Source: Streptomyces sp. MBT53 (GTDB lineage Bacteria; Actinomycetota; Actinomycetes; Streptomycetales; Streptomycetaceae). Taken from it: a DNA stretch of 64,000 nucleotides. Shown in pieces: positions 1 through 11,100 of the stretch. A model generated the notes under the pieces. It was not told the origin of the DNA. It saw only the letters and a list, made by a program, of their open reading frames with translations, and made no database searches. The DNA lies in the NCBI RefSeq assembly GCF_016654115.1, contig NZ_JAEQAZ010000040.1, forward strand, positions 1-64,000. The letters are read 5' to 3'. Made by a program: the position numbers and the translations under genes. How positions within the stretch are numbered: the stretch's first letter is position 1; the number at the start of each line of letters is the position of its first letter.

Positions 1-75
1 CACACCGGCCCTGATCCGCGCGCTGCCCACCCGCCCACGCATCGCACTCGTCCACGGCACCGACCTGCTCTTCGC

Positions 76-106
76 GGTCCCCTCCGAGGCTGGACCGGAG
101 GGGACC
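76..106 (-). terminator. Strong hairpin terminator after the TcA-type gene
   Basis: A perfect 11-bp inverted repeat (GGTCCCCTCCG / CGGAGGGGACC) with a 9-nt loop begins 9 bases past the stop codon of the toxin gene on the minus strand. There is no U-tract, which is usual for Streptomyces terminators. Its position suggests it ends the toxin operon transcript. It could also act in the other direction for a gene lying off the left edge. Confidence 0.75.
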
Positions 107-114
107 GGGTCGGC

Positions 115-3100
115 TCACGGTGTCCAGGTGGGGGCCTGGCCGGTCCAGCTGATGACGAGGACGATGTCGTCGAGGGCGCCGGAGGCGAACAGCGCGGCGG
201 CGTCGCTTCCGAAGGAGAGCTGCCAGGTCCCGGTGGGACTCGAACCGCACAGCGGTGTCCAGGCGGTCGCATTGCCTCGTCGGGTGCTGGCGATGCCGTT
301 CGTGGTGGTGGCCGTGCCTCCGGTCTGGCCATGGGTGAGGGTGACGGTCGTGTCGGGCACCTCCGCGCCGCTGGAGAGGTGGACGGCGATCGCGGCGGTG
401 GACAGGGAGTCGATCCCCAGCGGGAAGTCGATGTCCCGCAAGGGGACGGTCACCGAACGGGCCTTGGGGTCGGCCGGGTTGTTCAGGTCGTACCACTGGT
501 CGGGGAAATCGCGGGCCAGGCTGAACAGGCAGTCCGCGCCACGGTTGCGGTCGGCGTTGAGCCGGGTGAGCAACTGTCTGCGGTAGGTGTCGTCGTACGC
601 CGCGGTGTAGTCGATGGTCAGCAGTACGTCGGCGATGCTGGAGAAGTCGAACGGGTTCGCCGCGGGCGGGAGTTGGAACTCCCAGGAGGTGTCCACGCCG
701 CTGGACTCGAACGGCAGCAGCAGGTCCGACTGGACGTCGAGTTCGAACACCCCGCCGGCGTTGAGGGGTGAGGTCAGCGCCACCACTCCCGGATCGGAGC
801 GCACCGTCACGTCCTGGAAGGTGCCGTCCGAACCGGTGGTCACCCGGGAGATGCCGTTGGAGTACAGGGTGGCGCGGATGCCCCGGTCGGGCGGTACGAG
901 CGCGACGAGGCTCGTGCGCACCTGGCGGATCAACCGCAGGTAGTGGCCGGGGAAGTCGGCGTCGAACAGGGACGTCGGCGTGGCGAACGCGAGCGTCCCG
1001 GTGCGCCGGAACTCCATGAACTCCACCGGCATCAGCCGGGCCAGCGAGAACGTCTGCGACAGATTCGGCGCCGCCGCGCCGAGTTGAAGGAGTAGTCGTC
1101 GAGACGGGCCAGGTCGGCGGTCAGCTGCTCCGCGCCGGTCAGGCCCTGCCGGTCGGCCTGGCCGGTGTTCGCCGTCAGCTCCGCCGGCGACTGCCAGTAG
1201 TCGTTGCGGATCACGGTCTGTACCGGTTCGGCCCGCTCGAAGGCCAGTTGGGCCTGGGCCAGCCGGGCGGTGGCGGTCGCCTGCTGGAGGAAGTACCGGT
1301 ACACGCCGCCCAGGGTGTTGCTCATCCACAGGTACAGGTCGGCGTTGGTGAACTGCTCGCCCAGGAACTTCAGCATGGCCACCGCCTGGTCGTGCTGAAG
1401 CGTGGCGACCCCCTGCTCTTGGACGGCGATCGCGGCCTGGTCGCGGGCCGTGGTGACCTGGGCGGCGGCGACGAGCGATTCCTGCTGTGCGGCGACCTGC
1501 TGGAGCCGCCACTCGTTCTTGCGCTGTTCGATGCCCGCCTGCAACTGGTTGGCCTGCATCTGCGCTTCGAGGGAGTTCTGCTGCAGCTCGAAGGCTCCCT
1601 TGGCGAACGTCGCCACCTCGATGCCGACGGCGAGCGCCGCCTTCGCGCCGCCACTTTCCAAGAACCCGAAGAGACTGGCCGCGGTGGAGGCCGCCTGGGC
1701 CACCCCGATCGCGGTGTTCGCCTCCGAGATGTGGTCCTTGATCTCGCGCATGTCGCCATAGCTGTCGAGCAGGTTCTGCTCGTACTGGCTCGGCGGCGCG
1801 TCGATGGCGGCGGTGTAGGACGCGACCATCGTGTCCGCCTTGGTCTTCTGCGCCACGGCGGCGACGACCGCGTCGTCGGCCTCCTGCACCCGGCTCGTCG
1901 CCACGCCGAGCTGCGCGGCCGTCAGGTCGATGCCCTTGACCGCGTCGTACAGGCGCAGGCTCCGGTCGTCGTACTTCTCCAGCGCGGCGAGGAAACCGGC
2001 CTCCATCTGGGCGGCCTGGGCGGCGAGTTGCCTGGCCCGTTCGAGGAGGGTCTTGAACCGGTAGGGGGTGGGCTGGACGACCGTCGCGGCCTCGGAACCC
2101 TGCGCGCGGGGCAGGCCCGCGATGTTCCGTCCCTGCCGGATCTTGGCGAGCTGTGCCTCCGCGCGGTTGCGCAGCACGTCCAGGTCGGGGATGGCGAGAG
2201 GCGGTTCGCCGTCGGTCAGCGGTAGCTGCGGTTGCAGCGCGGGGTTCTGGAGCAGGCGGCGCGCGGTGACGTAGAGGGTGCGGGCCTGCGCCACCGACTC
2301 GTCGGTCTCCCGGGTGAACTGGGCGTCGCCGTAGTCGAGATGGCATCTGATCACGGACAGCAGGGTGTAGCGGGTGTAGGGCGCGGGGCGCTTGGCGACG
2401 AGCGCGAAGGGATCCAGCGCGGTCGTCCAGCCGGGCGGGAAACTGAGGTCGGGGCGGAAGACTTTCTCGGTGTTGATCCGGTCGTAGAGGGACACCGGCT
2501 TCCCGGCGTCGTAGACGTCGTACGAGTACATCAGCCGGTACCAGTCGAGCGCGGCCTGGTAGTCGCCGGAGGCCTGCAACCGCTGGGCGAGCAGCATGGG
2601 TACGGTCCAGAAGATCTGCGTGTTGTCCGGTTCCGGCGGGCGCTGCGCGGTGCTCAGAGCCGGGTCGAAGTAGCCGAAGGTCCTGTTCATCGCCTTCAGG
2701 TAGGCCTTCGCCGCGTCCGCGGCCACGGAGCCGTTGAAGACGCCCGCGCCGCGTACGGTCTCGAAAAGGCTGTGCAGCGGCCCGTCGGCCGGGACGAGCA
2801 GGGCCGGGTCGAGATGGCGCTCGGGGAAGAGGAACGCCAGGGTGGCCGCCTGCCAGCTCTGCTTCTCGCCCATCCACGTCCACGCGCCGCTGAACGAGGA
2901 GCCGTTGAGGATCCAGGCCGCCGCGGGATGGTTGGCCGGCAGCTCGCCGGAGCGCTTCGCCGACAGCAGGGACTGGATGCTCTCGACGGCCTGCCGGATG
3001 CGGGTGGTGCGCAGTGTGCCGCCGGCCAGGACGTCGACGAAGAACCGCGCCGACATCTCCTCGCCGATGGTGCCCGTGGTGGAGGGGGCGAGGTCCGCCA

Positions 3101-5122
3101 GGAGGGCGTCGCGCAGGATGGGCAGGGCGGTCTGCTCGGCCGCCGCGACGGCCTGGTCGTTGGCGTCGATCAGGTCCTGGCGCTGGGTGACACGGCCGCG
3201 CAGCGCGGACTGCCAGTCCGCGCGGGCACGGCTGTCGACGCGGTACGGACTGACCGCGGGTCCGGCGCCGGCGGTGAGCACGAAGAAGTCGGGGGAGAGC
3301 ACGAACGTGGACTCCTGTGCCCGCCAGCCCGCGTAGAGCGTCTCCTTGTGCGCGCCGACGAGCACGGCCATCGCGTCGCCCCACTCGGCCGTCGTGACGG
3401 TCCCGGTGGCCGCGAGCCTGCTCAGTTTCCGCAGGAGGAGGAACCCGCTGCGGGTGAGCCCCGCCGCGGCGAGGGCGGCGCCGATGTCGTCGCCTTTCCC
3501 GTCCCTGGTCTCCAGGTCCGCGAGGTCGACGCCGGGCAGCGCCAGGTTCTGCATCGCCGCGAGGTCGGCCGCGGGATTGGCGGCCTTCGTCCGGGCGTCG
3601 TTGAGCTGTGTCATGTACAGGGTGAGCAGCAGGGTCCGGGCGCCGAGCAGCGTACGGACACGGTCGCCGTTGGGGCCGGGTACGACGTCCGCGGCGCCGA
3701 TCACGTCGGGGTCGGCGAGCACCCGGTAGTGCGGTGGCACGATCGGGTGCTGGTCCTGCTCGGCCCAGGTCAGCGCGAGGGCGGTCTGCCGCCAGTTCAG
3801 CAGCCAGGGCGTCGACGGCACCCGCAACGGGTCGGCGCCGGTGGTCGCCTGGAACCCGAAGACGGTCTCCAGCACCGACTCGGCCGGTCCCGTGGCGTCC
3901 AGCAGCAACAGGTCGAGTTCGTCGGGCGAGGTCGCCGACAGCCTGATGCCCAGCCGCGCGGCGAGTGCCTGCCGGACGGCCGGATCGGCGCCCCGGGCCA
4001 GCCGCAGTTCCGCGTACGAGGTCCCGGCGGCGGCGAGCAGCGCCGTGTACGCGGCGATGCGGTAGTTCCGGTCCCCGGTCGCGCCCGGCGCGGTGGAGGT
4101 GTTCGTGGCGGTGATGTAGGACCGCAGCACCTCGATGGGCACCCGCAACTGGTTGATCTCACGGTTTCCCTGGTCGACTTCCGCCGACAGCGGCTGGCTC
4201 AACCGGTCGACGGGCTGCGTCAGGGCGCCGACCAGGGTGTGGGTGTCCAGGGGAGTCGGCGGGTTCCCCGGTAACGTCACCTGCTCCTGGGCGAACGACA
4301 GCAACGCGGCCAGGTACTCACGGTCGTTGAGCCGCTCGGCCAGGTTCTTCGGGGTGTACGAGCTGATCACCGTGACCGGGACGGTCTGCGGGGACGGCAT
4401 CGTGTTGCCCGCCGCGTCGGTCGCCCACACGTAGATCGTGTGCGCGCCGAACCCGGCCGGGGTCAGCGGCACCGAGGCGGTCCAGTTCCTGAAGTCCCCG
4501 GCCGCCCCCGGCGTCGCGGCCGTCCTGGTCCCGGTGGGGGTCAGGGCCCACGCCACCGAGGCGCTGCCGCCGACCATGCCGCTCTGGAGGTCCTTCGCCG
4601 TGCCGTGCATGGAGACGGTCGCCGCGCCCGTGTCGGCGCCCGGGATGTTGCCGTTCTGCGGCGGAAAGTCGACCAGCACCTGTGCCGGTGAGACGTCCCG
4701 GCAGTTCACCGAGGTGGTCTTGGTCGAGCCGACCTCGTCGGGATCCGCGACGGTCACCCAGATGGTCCGCGTGCCCAGTGGCATCGGGGCGAGGGTGACG
4801 GTCGTCTGGAACTGGGTGCTGCCGGCGAGTATCTGCCCGGTCTTCACCCTGTCGTCCCAGGTGATGCTGACCTTGAGCGGGAAGTACTGGTCGCTCGTCG
4901 TGGTGACCTGGACGGTGACGTCCTTTCCGGCCTCGTCGAGGTTGACCGTGGTGCCGGCGACGGGTGCCGCCACCGTGAACGCGGGCGGCCCGGCCGCGTA
5001 GACCCGCACGCTCATCGGGTCCGACGAGTAGACGGCGCCGTCGGTGGTCACCGCGGACGCCACCAACGTGTGCGTGCCGGGGGTCTGGAAGGTCACCGGC
5101 TCGGTGCCGCCGGTACCGGCGG
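115..5122 (-). pseudogene. Tc toxin subunit A (TcA-like pore protein), 5'-truncated and frameshifted
   Basis: TcA subunits form the pentameric pore that injects the TcB-TcC cocoon cargo. Reading from high to low coordinates, the frame holds half of one Ig-like repeat and two more Ig-like domains (to about 4370). A long helical region follows, then a neuraminidase-like ABC-toxin segment (about 3100-2750, with motif WTWMGEKQSWQAATLAFLFP), an alanine-rich helical pore region (about 2010-1230) and the TcB-binding domain (about 1100-118). Two defects are visible. The frame opens in the middle of an Ig-like repeat directly behind the Rhs stop, and the only nearby start codons (GTG 5096, ATG 5015) lack a ribosome-binding site, so the N-terminus seems lost. 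Near 1070-1085, in a CGGCGGCGCC run, the frame shifts by one base: the upstream frame stops at about 1034, while the C-terminal domain continues to a stop at 115. A sequencing error cannot be excluded for the frameshift. Confidence 0.8.
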
Positions 5123-8100
5123 TCAGCGATGTCCTCTGAGGTTGGGCGGGCTGGCAGGCGGTGCCAGCGGCCGCACCGAGTTGTAGTCGGGAAAGCCGAC
5201 GAACCTGACGGTGAAGCTGTCGCCCGGCCGGACACCGAGCCGTCGCAGCTCGTTGCCCAGCTGCGCTCCGAAGGACGCGTTCACCGACGCGTCGCCGAAG
5301 TAGTAGGTGGTGCCGACCGGCCCGTTGGTCGTCAGATAGCGGTTGGCGACGGAGTCCAGCGGATGCATGGCCTGCCGTCCGGTCCGGTCGAAGCCGATCG
5401 CGTCCATGTGGTTCCTGGCCGTCCTGCGCAGTGCGGCGTCGTTCGGGAGCCGCTGGCCACGGACCAGGGGACCCCCTTCGGTTTGCGCCCACTCGATGTT
5501 GAACCGGAGGAACTGGGCGTCGCTCGGTGCGCCCGCCATCGCGGGCGTGTACCTGATGACCGCCTGCGGCGGCTGCGCGGCGGGCAGGCTCGGCGTCGTG
5601 GGCGCGGGACGGTTCGGCTCCGGATTCCGTCGCTGTCCCGGTCCGCGGAAGCCGTCCACGAGTCCCTTCGCGCCGAGGGCCGACTCCACGACGGCGCGCG
5701 AGAAGACGCTCAGGGCCACGAACCGTGCGAATCCCTGGGTGTTGATCGTCCAGTCGAGCGGCAGGTTGTTGACCGGGTTGACGCCGCGGGGCCCCCAGGT
5801 GTTCCAGACCTGGGTGGTGATGTGGCATAGCGTGCAGCCCCACCCCTTGTCCATCAACCCGCGTGCGAAGGCCTGGTCCGGCCCGAGGGAGTCGTAGCGG
5901 GCGTTGCCCGCCGAGCCTCGTCCGCCGACGAGGATCGACTCCGCGAAGCCCCTGATCCCCTTCTGGTAGGGGATGTCATGCTCCGCGACGGGACCGCTCG
6001 GGCCGGCGGCGACGTTCACCGACGCGCCGGCCGTTCCGCCTTGTCCCGGCGGCTTTCTGTCGTCGGCGCCGTCGGGGTCCACCAGCCCGGTCGGCTTGTT
6101 CGACACATAGCAGTAGCTCGACGCCCCGTGGCCCGAGGTGAGGGGGTCGCAGGAAGTCCAGCGGGCCAGCCACGACGCGTAGAAGCGCGCGTGATGATGG
6201 CCGAGCCCGCTCTCCTCGTCGCGTTCCCGGCCGGTGAACCGGTACCGCTTGCGGGCGTAACTGCCGAAGCTGGTCTCGCCGTACGGGGTGTACTCCTCGC
6301 GGTTGGTGAGGGCGCCGGTGGCGTCGACGACGGCGGTGCTGCTGCCGAGGTGGTCGGGCAGGTGGTAGGCGGTGGCCGGTCCCCGGTCGTCCGGGTGGGC
6401 GGGACCGGAGCGGACCAGGGCGATGCGCTGGTTCTCGTCCGTCACGTGAACATGGTTGTTCTCGCCCGCCGTCGGCGTCCCGGTCGCCCAACGGTGATGT
6501 TCGAACGTCTCGTCGAGATAGTGCGTGACCTCCACGGTCCCGCCCTGCCGGCGGACCAGCTTCTTCACCCGCTCGCCGGTTGCGGCGTACAGGTACTGGG
6601 CGTGCACGGACGGCTCGGCCCCCGCCGTCTGGGTGGCGAACGCGGTCAACCGGTCCGCGTGGTCCCACCCGAAGTGCCGTGACGTGGTCTCGGCCAGCAG
6701 GTTGCCGTTGGCGTCGAAGACGTAGTCGTACGCCGTGCTCCCCACGGTCATCCGCTGGAGCCGGTTGCCGCCCGTCGGGACGGAATAGGCGCGGGTGAAA
6801 CCTCCGGCGCCGGCGTGGGCCAGGGTGAGCAGGTTGCCGGCCTGGTCGTAGCCGTAGGTCTCGGTGTACGCCTGGGTCTGTGTCGCGTCGGTGCTGCGCG
6901 GCAGGCCGGGCCACGGGTCACCGGCGGCGGGTGCCCGGTGCTCGCGTCCGGTGGCGGACAGCAGCCGGTAGGCCGGGTCGTAGGCGAACCTGCGGTTGAG
7001 CGCGTCGCCGCTGCCGAGCAGCCCGCGCAGGACCGGGTCGCTCGTGGCGAGTGCCTCGGGGTTGCCCGGGATACCGCTGCCGGGCGTGCGGTCGCGTACG
7101 GCCAGGATGTTGCCGACGAGGTCGTAGTCGTAGCCGTGGTCCTGCAGTACGGCTCCGGCCGGGCGGTACACCGGCCCGTCGGCGAGCGTGTATGGCTCGG
7201 TGCGCATCCGGGTCGGACGGAAGGTGCGCGGGTCGTACGCGTACCGGGTCATGACGCCGTTGCCGTACGCGACGAGGGTCCGCTGGCCCTTGGCGTCGTG
7301 GGTGAGCCGTTGCACGACGACCGTACCGTCCAGGCTGACCGCCTCCAGCGCCCCCGCCCGGTTGTAGACGGGCCGCAGCTCGCGGCGGCGGCCTTCCACA
7401 TCGGCCGGCAACAGCCGCGACACGACCCGGCCCAGCGCGTCGTAGCTCGTCGTCGTGAGGTAGCCGGACGGCTCCAGCAGGACGGCGTCCCGCGCGGCCT
7501 GGTCCTGGCCCGCGGCCGGCGTCCAGTCGACCTGGAACGGCGCGACCCGCCAGCCGTTCGCCGCCGCGGCCGTGTAGGTCGCCAGGACCGGGGCGTCGGC
7601 GATCACACGGCGGGCGGATTCCAGCACGTTGCCCTTGAAGTCGATCGCGGTGACGAGAACCAGGCCCGCTTCGTCGCGGTGGCGTACCACCCTGCCGAGC
7701 AGATTCGCCGCGCGGGCCGCGACACGGTCGGCGGCGGCCTGGCCGGGCGTACCGCCGTCGCCGTACTCGACGATCTGCCGCAGCGTCACCGCCCTGGACG
7801 CGTCGTCGCGGGCCCAGACGCGGGCCGGCCGGTGCAGGGAGTCGAAGGTGCCGAGCGTCAACGCCCCTTTGCCGTCACGGGATTCGACCGGGCTGCCGAG
7901 CGCGTCCGGGACGGTGTCGCGGCGTCCGGCGTCGATGCCGTCCGTGCGCCAGCACCGTCCGGCCAGGTCGTGGGTGTAGGCGAAAGCGGTGCGGCCCAGC
8001 GGGTCGGTGACCGACAGGAGGTTGCCCTGGATGTCGTACGCCGAGACCGTGGTCAGACGGTCGTCGCCGGTGGTCCCGTTGCGGACCACCGCGCGCACCG

Positions 8101-11100
8101 TGCGGCCGAGCGCGTCGAACTCGGCGCTCGCTGGGGTGTTCCAATTCCCCTGGAAGGCGGTGCCGGTGTCCGGGTGGGTGCGGCCGGCGTTGTCGTCGGG
8201 GTCGTAGGTGTACGACTCCCACGGCGTCGGTGCGTACCGGTCGGGGTCGCTCAGGTCGGCGGGGACGCCGAGGACGACGCGCTGCTCGCTGCCGTCCGGG
8301 TGCACCGTTTTGACGGTTTGTCCGCGCGGATCGTAGAACGTGCTCGTCCGCTGCCCGAGTTGGGAGTCGAGGGCGGGCGCGTAGTCGTAGCCGGCGGAGA
8401 AGAACGGTTCGAACTTCCGTACGACCCGGCCCTTGTTGTCGTAGATCTGCCAGCCGGAGACGATCACATTGTCCGAGTCGGACGGACCGCGGGTGCGTCC
8501 CGCGGTGTCGCCGGCCGGTGCGAGATCCTCGGCCGGTATGAGGCCACCGCCGAACTGCGGGTCGCCGAACAGGGTGTCCTCGGCCTGTCCGCGGGACTGC
8601 AGCACCCGGCCGAACCCGTCGGTGAACTCCACCGAGACGATCACCTCGTCGCGCCGGTCGGCGGGAACACCGGTGTCGGTGTCGTGATGCACCCGCCTGG
8701 TGCTGCGCAGGGACGCGGGCTCGCCGCGCGTGGTGAACGCCAGCAGGTCGTACGACATGTGGGTGCTCGGCGCGGCGAGGTCGCCCGCGCCGTTCTTGTC
8801 CCGCACGAAGTGGGCGGTGACCAGACCGGAGGGGGAGAAGGCCACCTCGGAGGTGTTGCCGTTCTGATCGGTCACCACCTGCGCCCGCAGGAGCCGGTAG
8901 TCGTAGACGGCGGTCATCTCCAGCCCGGCCGGATCGACCGTGCGCACCGGCAGCAGGTCGTGCTGGTCGTAGTCGATCCGGCTCTCGGCGCCCAGCGGGT
9001 CCAGCGAAGCGACCGGCAGCCCGCGCGGCACCCTTCCGGTGACGTGGACGTCGTAGCGGTGGCGCGCACCGGTCACGTAGTAGCCGCCGGGCGATCCGGG
9101 TACGTCCGTGTCGGTGTAGTGGGTGTGGCCGGCCAGCGGCGGCAGCAGGCGCCGGAACTCCGGCGGGTATTCGGCCGGCCAGGCGGTCGCCCCGCCGGGC
9201 GTGAGGTACGGGGGCCGCGAGTTGTCCGCGGCATGGAGCGAGTCCAGGAAGGCGTCGGTGAACGCGAGCGACTCGGCGCGGGTCGCCAGGCCGTGCTCGC
9301 CGAGCGTGCCGAGCGGCAGCCCGACGTAGGCGTCGCCGTCGTAGAACGTGCGGGCGTGGCCGATGACCCGCAGCGACACGCCACTGCCTGCGGTCTGCCC
9401 CGGCCCGTCGAGTACGGCGGCACGCAGGTCGGCGACCGGTAACCGGCCGTCGTTGACGACCTCGTAGCCGGTCGTCCTGGCGACGCGGTCGACCAGGTAG
9501 TGGTCGACGTCGTCGCGGCGGGCGTACTCAGTGGTCGTGTAGGAGGCCAGGTACGACTCGGGCGATGTCTCCGGCGGGGCCGCGGCCAGCGGGTCCCGGC
9601 CGCGCGGTACCGCGACGGCGAGTTGTCCGGTCGCGAAGCCGTACGCGTCGTGGCCGGTGGGGAAGGCGAACTGCGTCATGGGTTCGGCGCCGCGTTCCCA
9701 CTGTGTGGTCCGGCTGCCGAGGAGGAACGGGAAGAAGATCCGTTCCCGGTCGGCGTCCTCGGCCGTGGCCGGGGCGGACTCCTCCCGGACCCCCGAGACC
9801 GTCTCGGTCACCGTGTACGGGAGGGCCTTGCGGGCGCTGTCGTCGAGGGCGTACAACTCCGTGCGCAGGGCCTGTCCACGCAGCGTCCGCAGCGCGGCCC
9901 GGCGCGCGTCGCGGGGCAGGGCGGCCAGGAACGCGTCCTGCGCGGCCGGTCGCGACAGCATCGGCGCGTCGCCTGCCCAGTACTCGTGCCGCAGGTCGAG
10001 TTCGCTCCAGTCGCCGGCCTCCGCGGCGGCCACCGGCCCGGAATGGAACCAGCTCTTGGTCAGGGTGGGCGGCGAGTAGTGCTCCGGCGGTACCGCGCCG
10101 GGCCCGGCGGGCGCTGCGCCGAAGGTCTCCGTGTCGAGGTGCTCGACCATCGCGAAACCGCGGAACTCCCGCTCCACGCCGTCCCAGTAGCCGTGGTGAT
10201 AGCGGTACTCGGTGCTCAGCCGCCCACCCGAGATCCGGTCGTCGACCTCGACCTTCGTGACGACCTGCACGGGAAACGGCAGCGTGGTCCGCCAGCGCGT
10301 CGCGGGGTCCGCCTGGTCCCGCAGATACTCCCGGGTCGAGGGCGTGTACGTCACTCGGGTGACCGCCCCGAGGCTGTTGTCCATGCCGGTCAGCAGGTAC
10401 GGCTTCGTACCGCCGGTCATGTCCAGGAACCGCAGGCTCGACCCGCCGCGCCCCGGGCCGCCCGCCGCGCGGCTGAACAGCAGCCCGGCCAGTCCGGTGC
10501 CGTACAGGTCGCACAGCTGGACCGAGTCCGAGTCGACGAGATCCGGTGTGCCGGCGACGGTAACCGGCTCGGCGGTCCAGGCGTTGCCCGACCGGTTGCC
10601 CCACAACGACACCCGGCCGCGGTCGACGTACACCAGGTCGGCGGTGCCGTCACCGTCCACGTCGCCGAGCAGCACCCGCCGCGGGTCGTACCCGTCGGGC
10701 AGCCGCGGCGAGTCACGCATCGTCACCTCCTCACCCCACCGGTTGTAACCGAGGTTGGGCCAGTACGAGATGTTGCCGTCGCGCAGCAGCACGAGGTCCT
10801 GGAGGCCGTCGCCGGTCATGTCCGCGAGCCGCACCCGGGGATCGGCCAGGTCGACGCCGGGCCCGGCGCCATTGCTCACCGCGGTGGCCTGCCAGGCCTG
10901 TCGCGGATCCCGGTCGTTGAACCAAGCCTCGAGACGGCTGCCCGAGCGCAGCACGTCCGTCAGCCCGTCGCCGTCGAGATCGACCAACTTCACGTTCGGA
11001 TCGGCCAGGCTCACGCTGGGGCTCTGCCGGTACGGCCGGAACGAACGCCTGGACCAGCCGCCCGCGAACGACATCGGGTAGTACCCGGTCGGCCCGCCGC

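Noticed and set aside
1..75. Plus-strand open frame at the left edge that could be the end of a gene
   Set aside because: The sequence TPALIRALPTRPRIALVHGT looks protein-like, but the frame has no stop until 586 and would run through the terminator hairpin and antisense to the TcA gene, so I could not define a gene.
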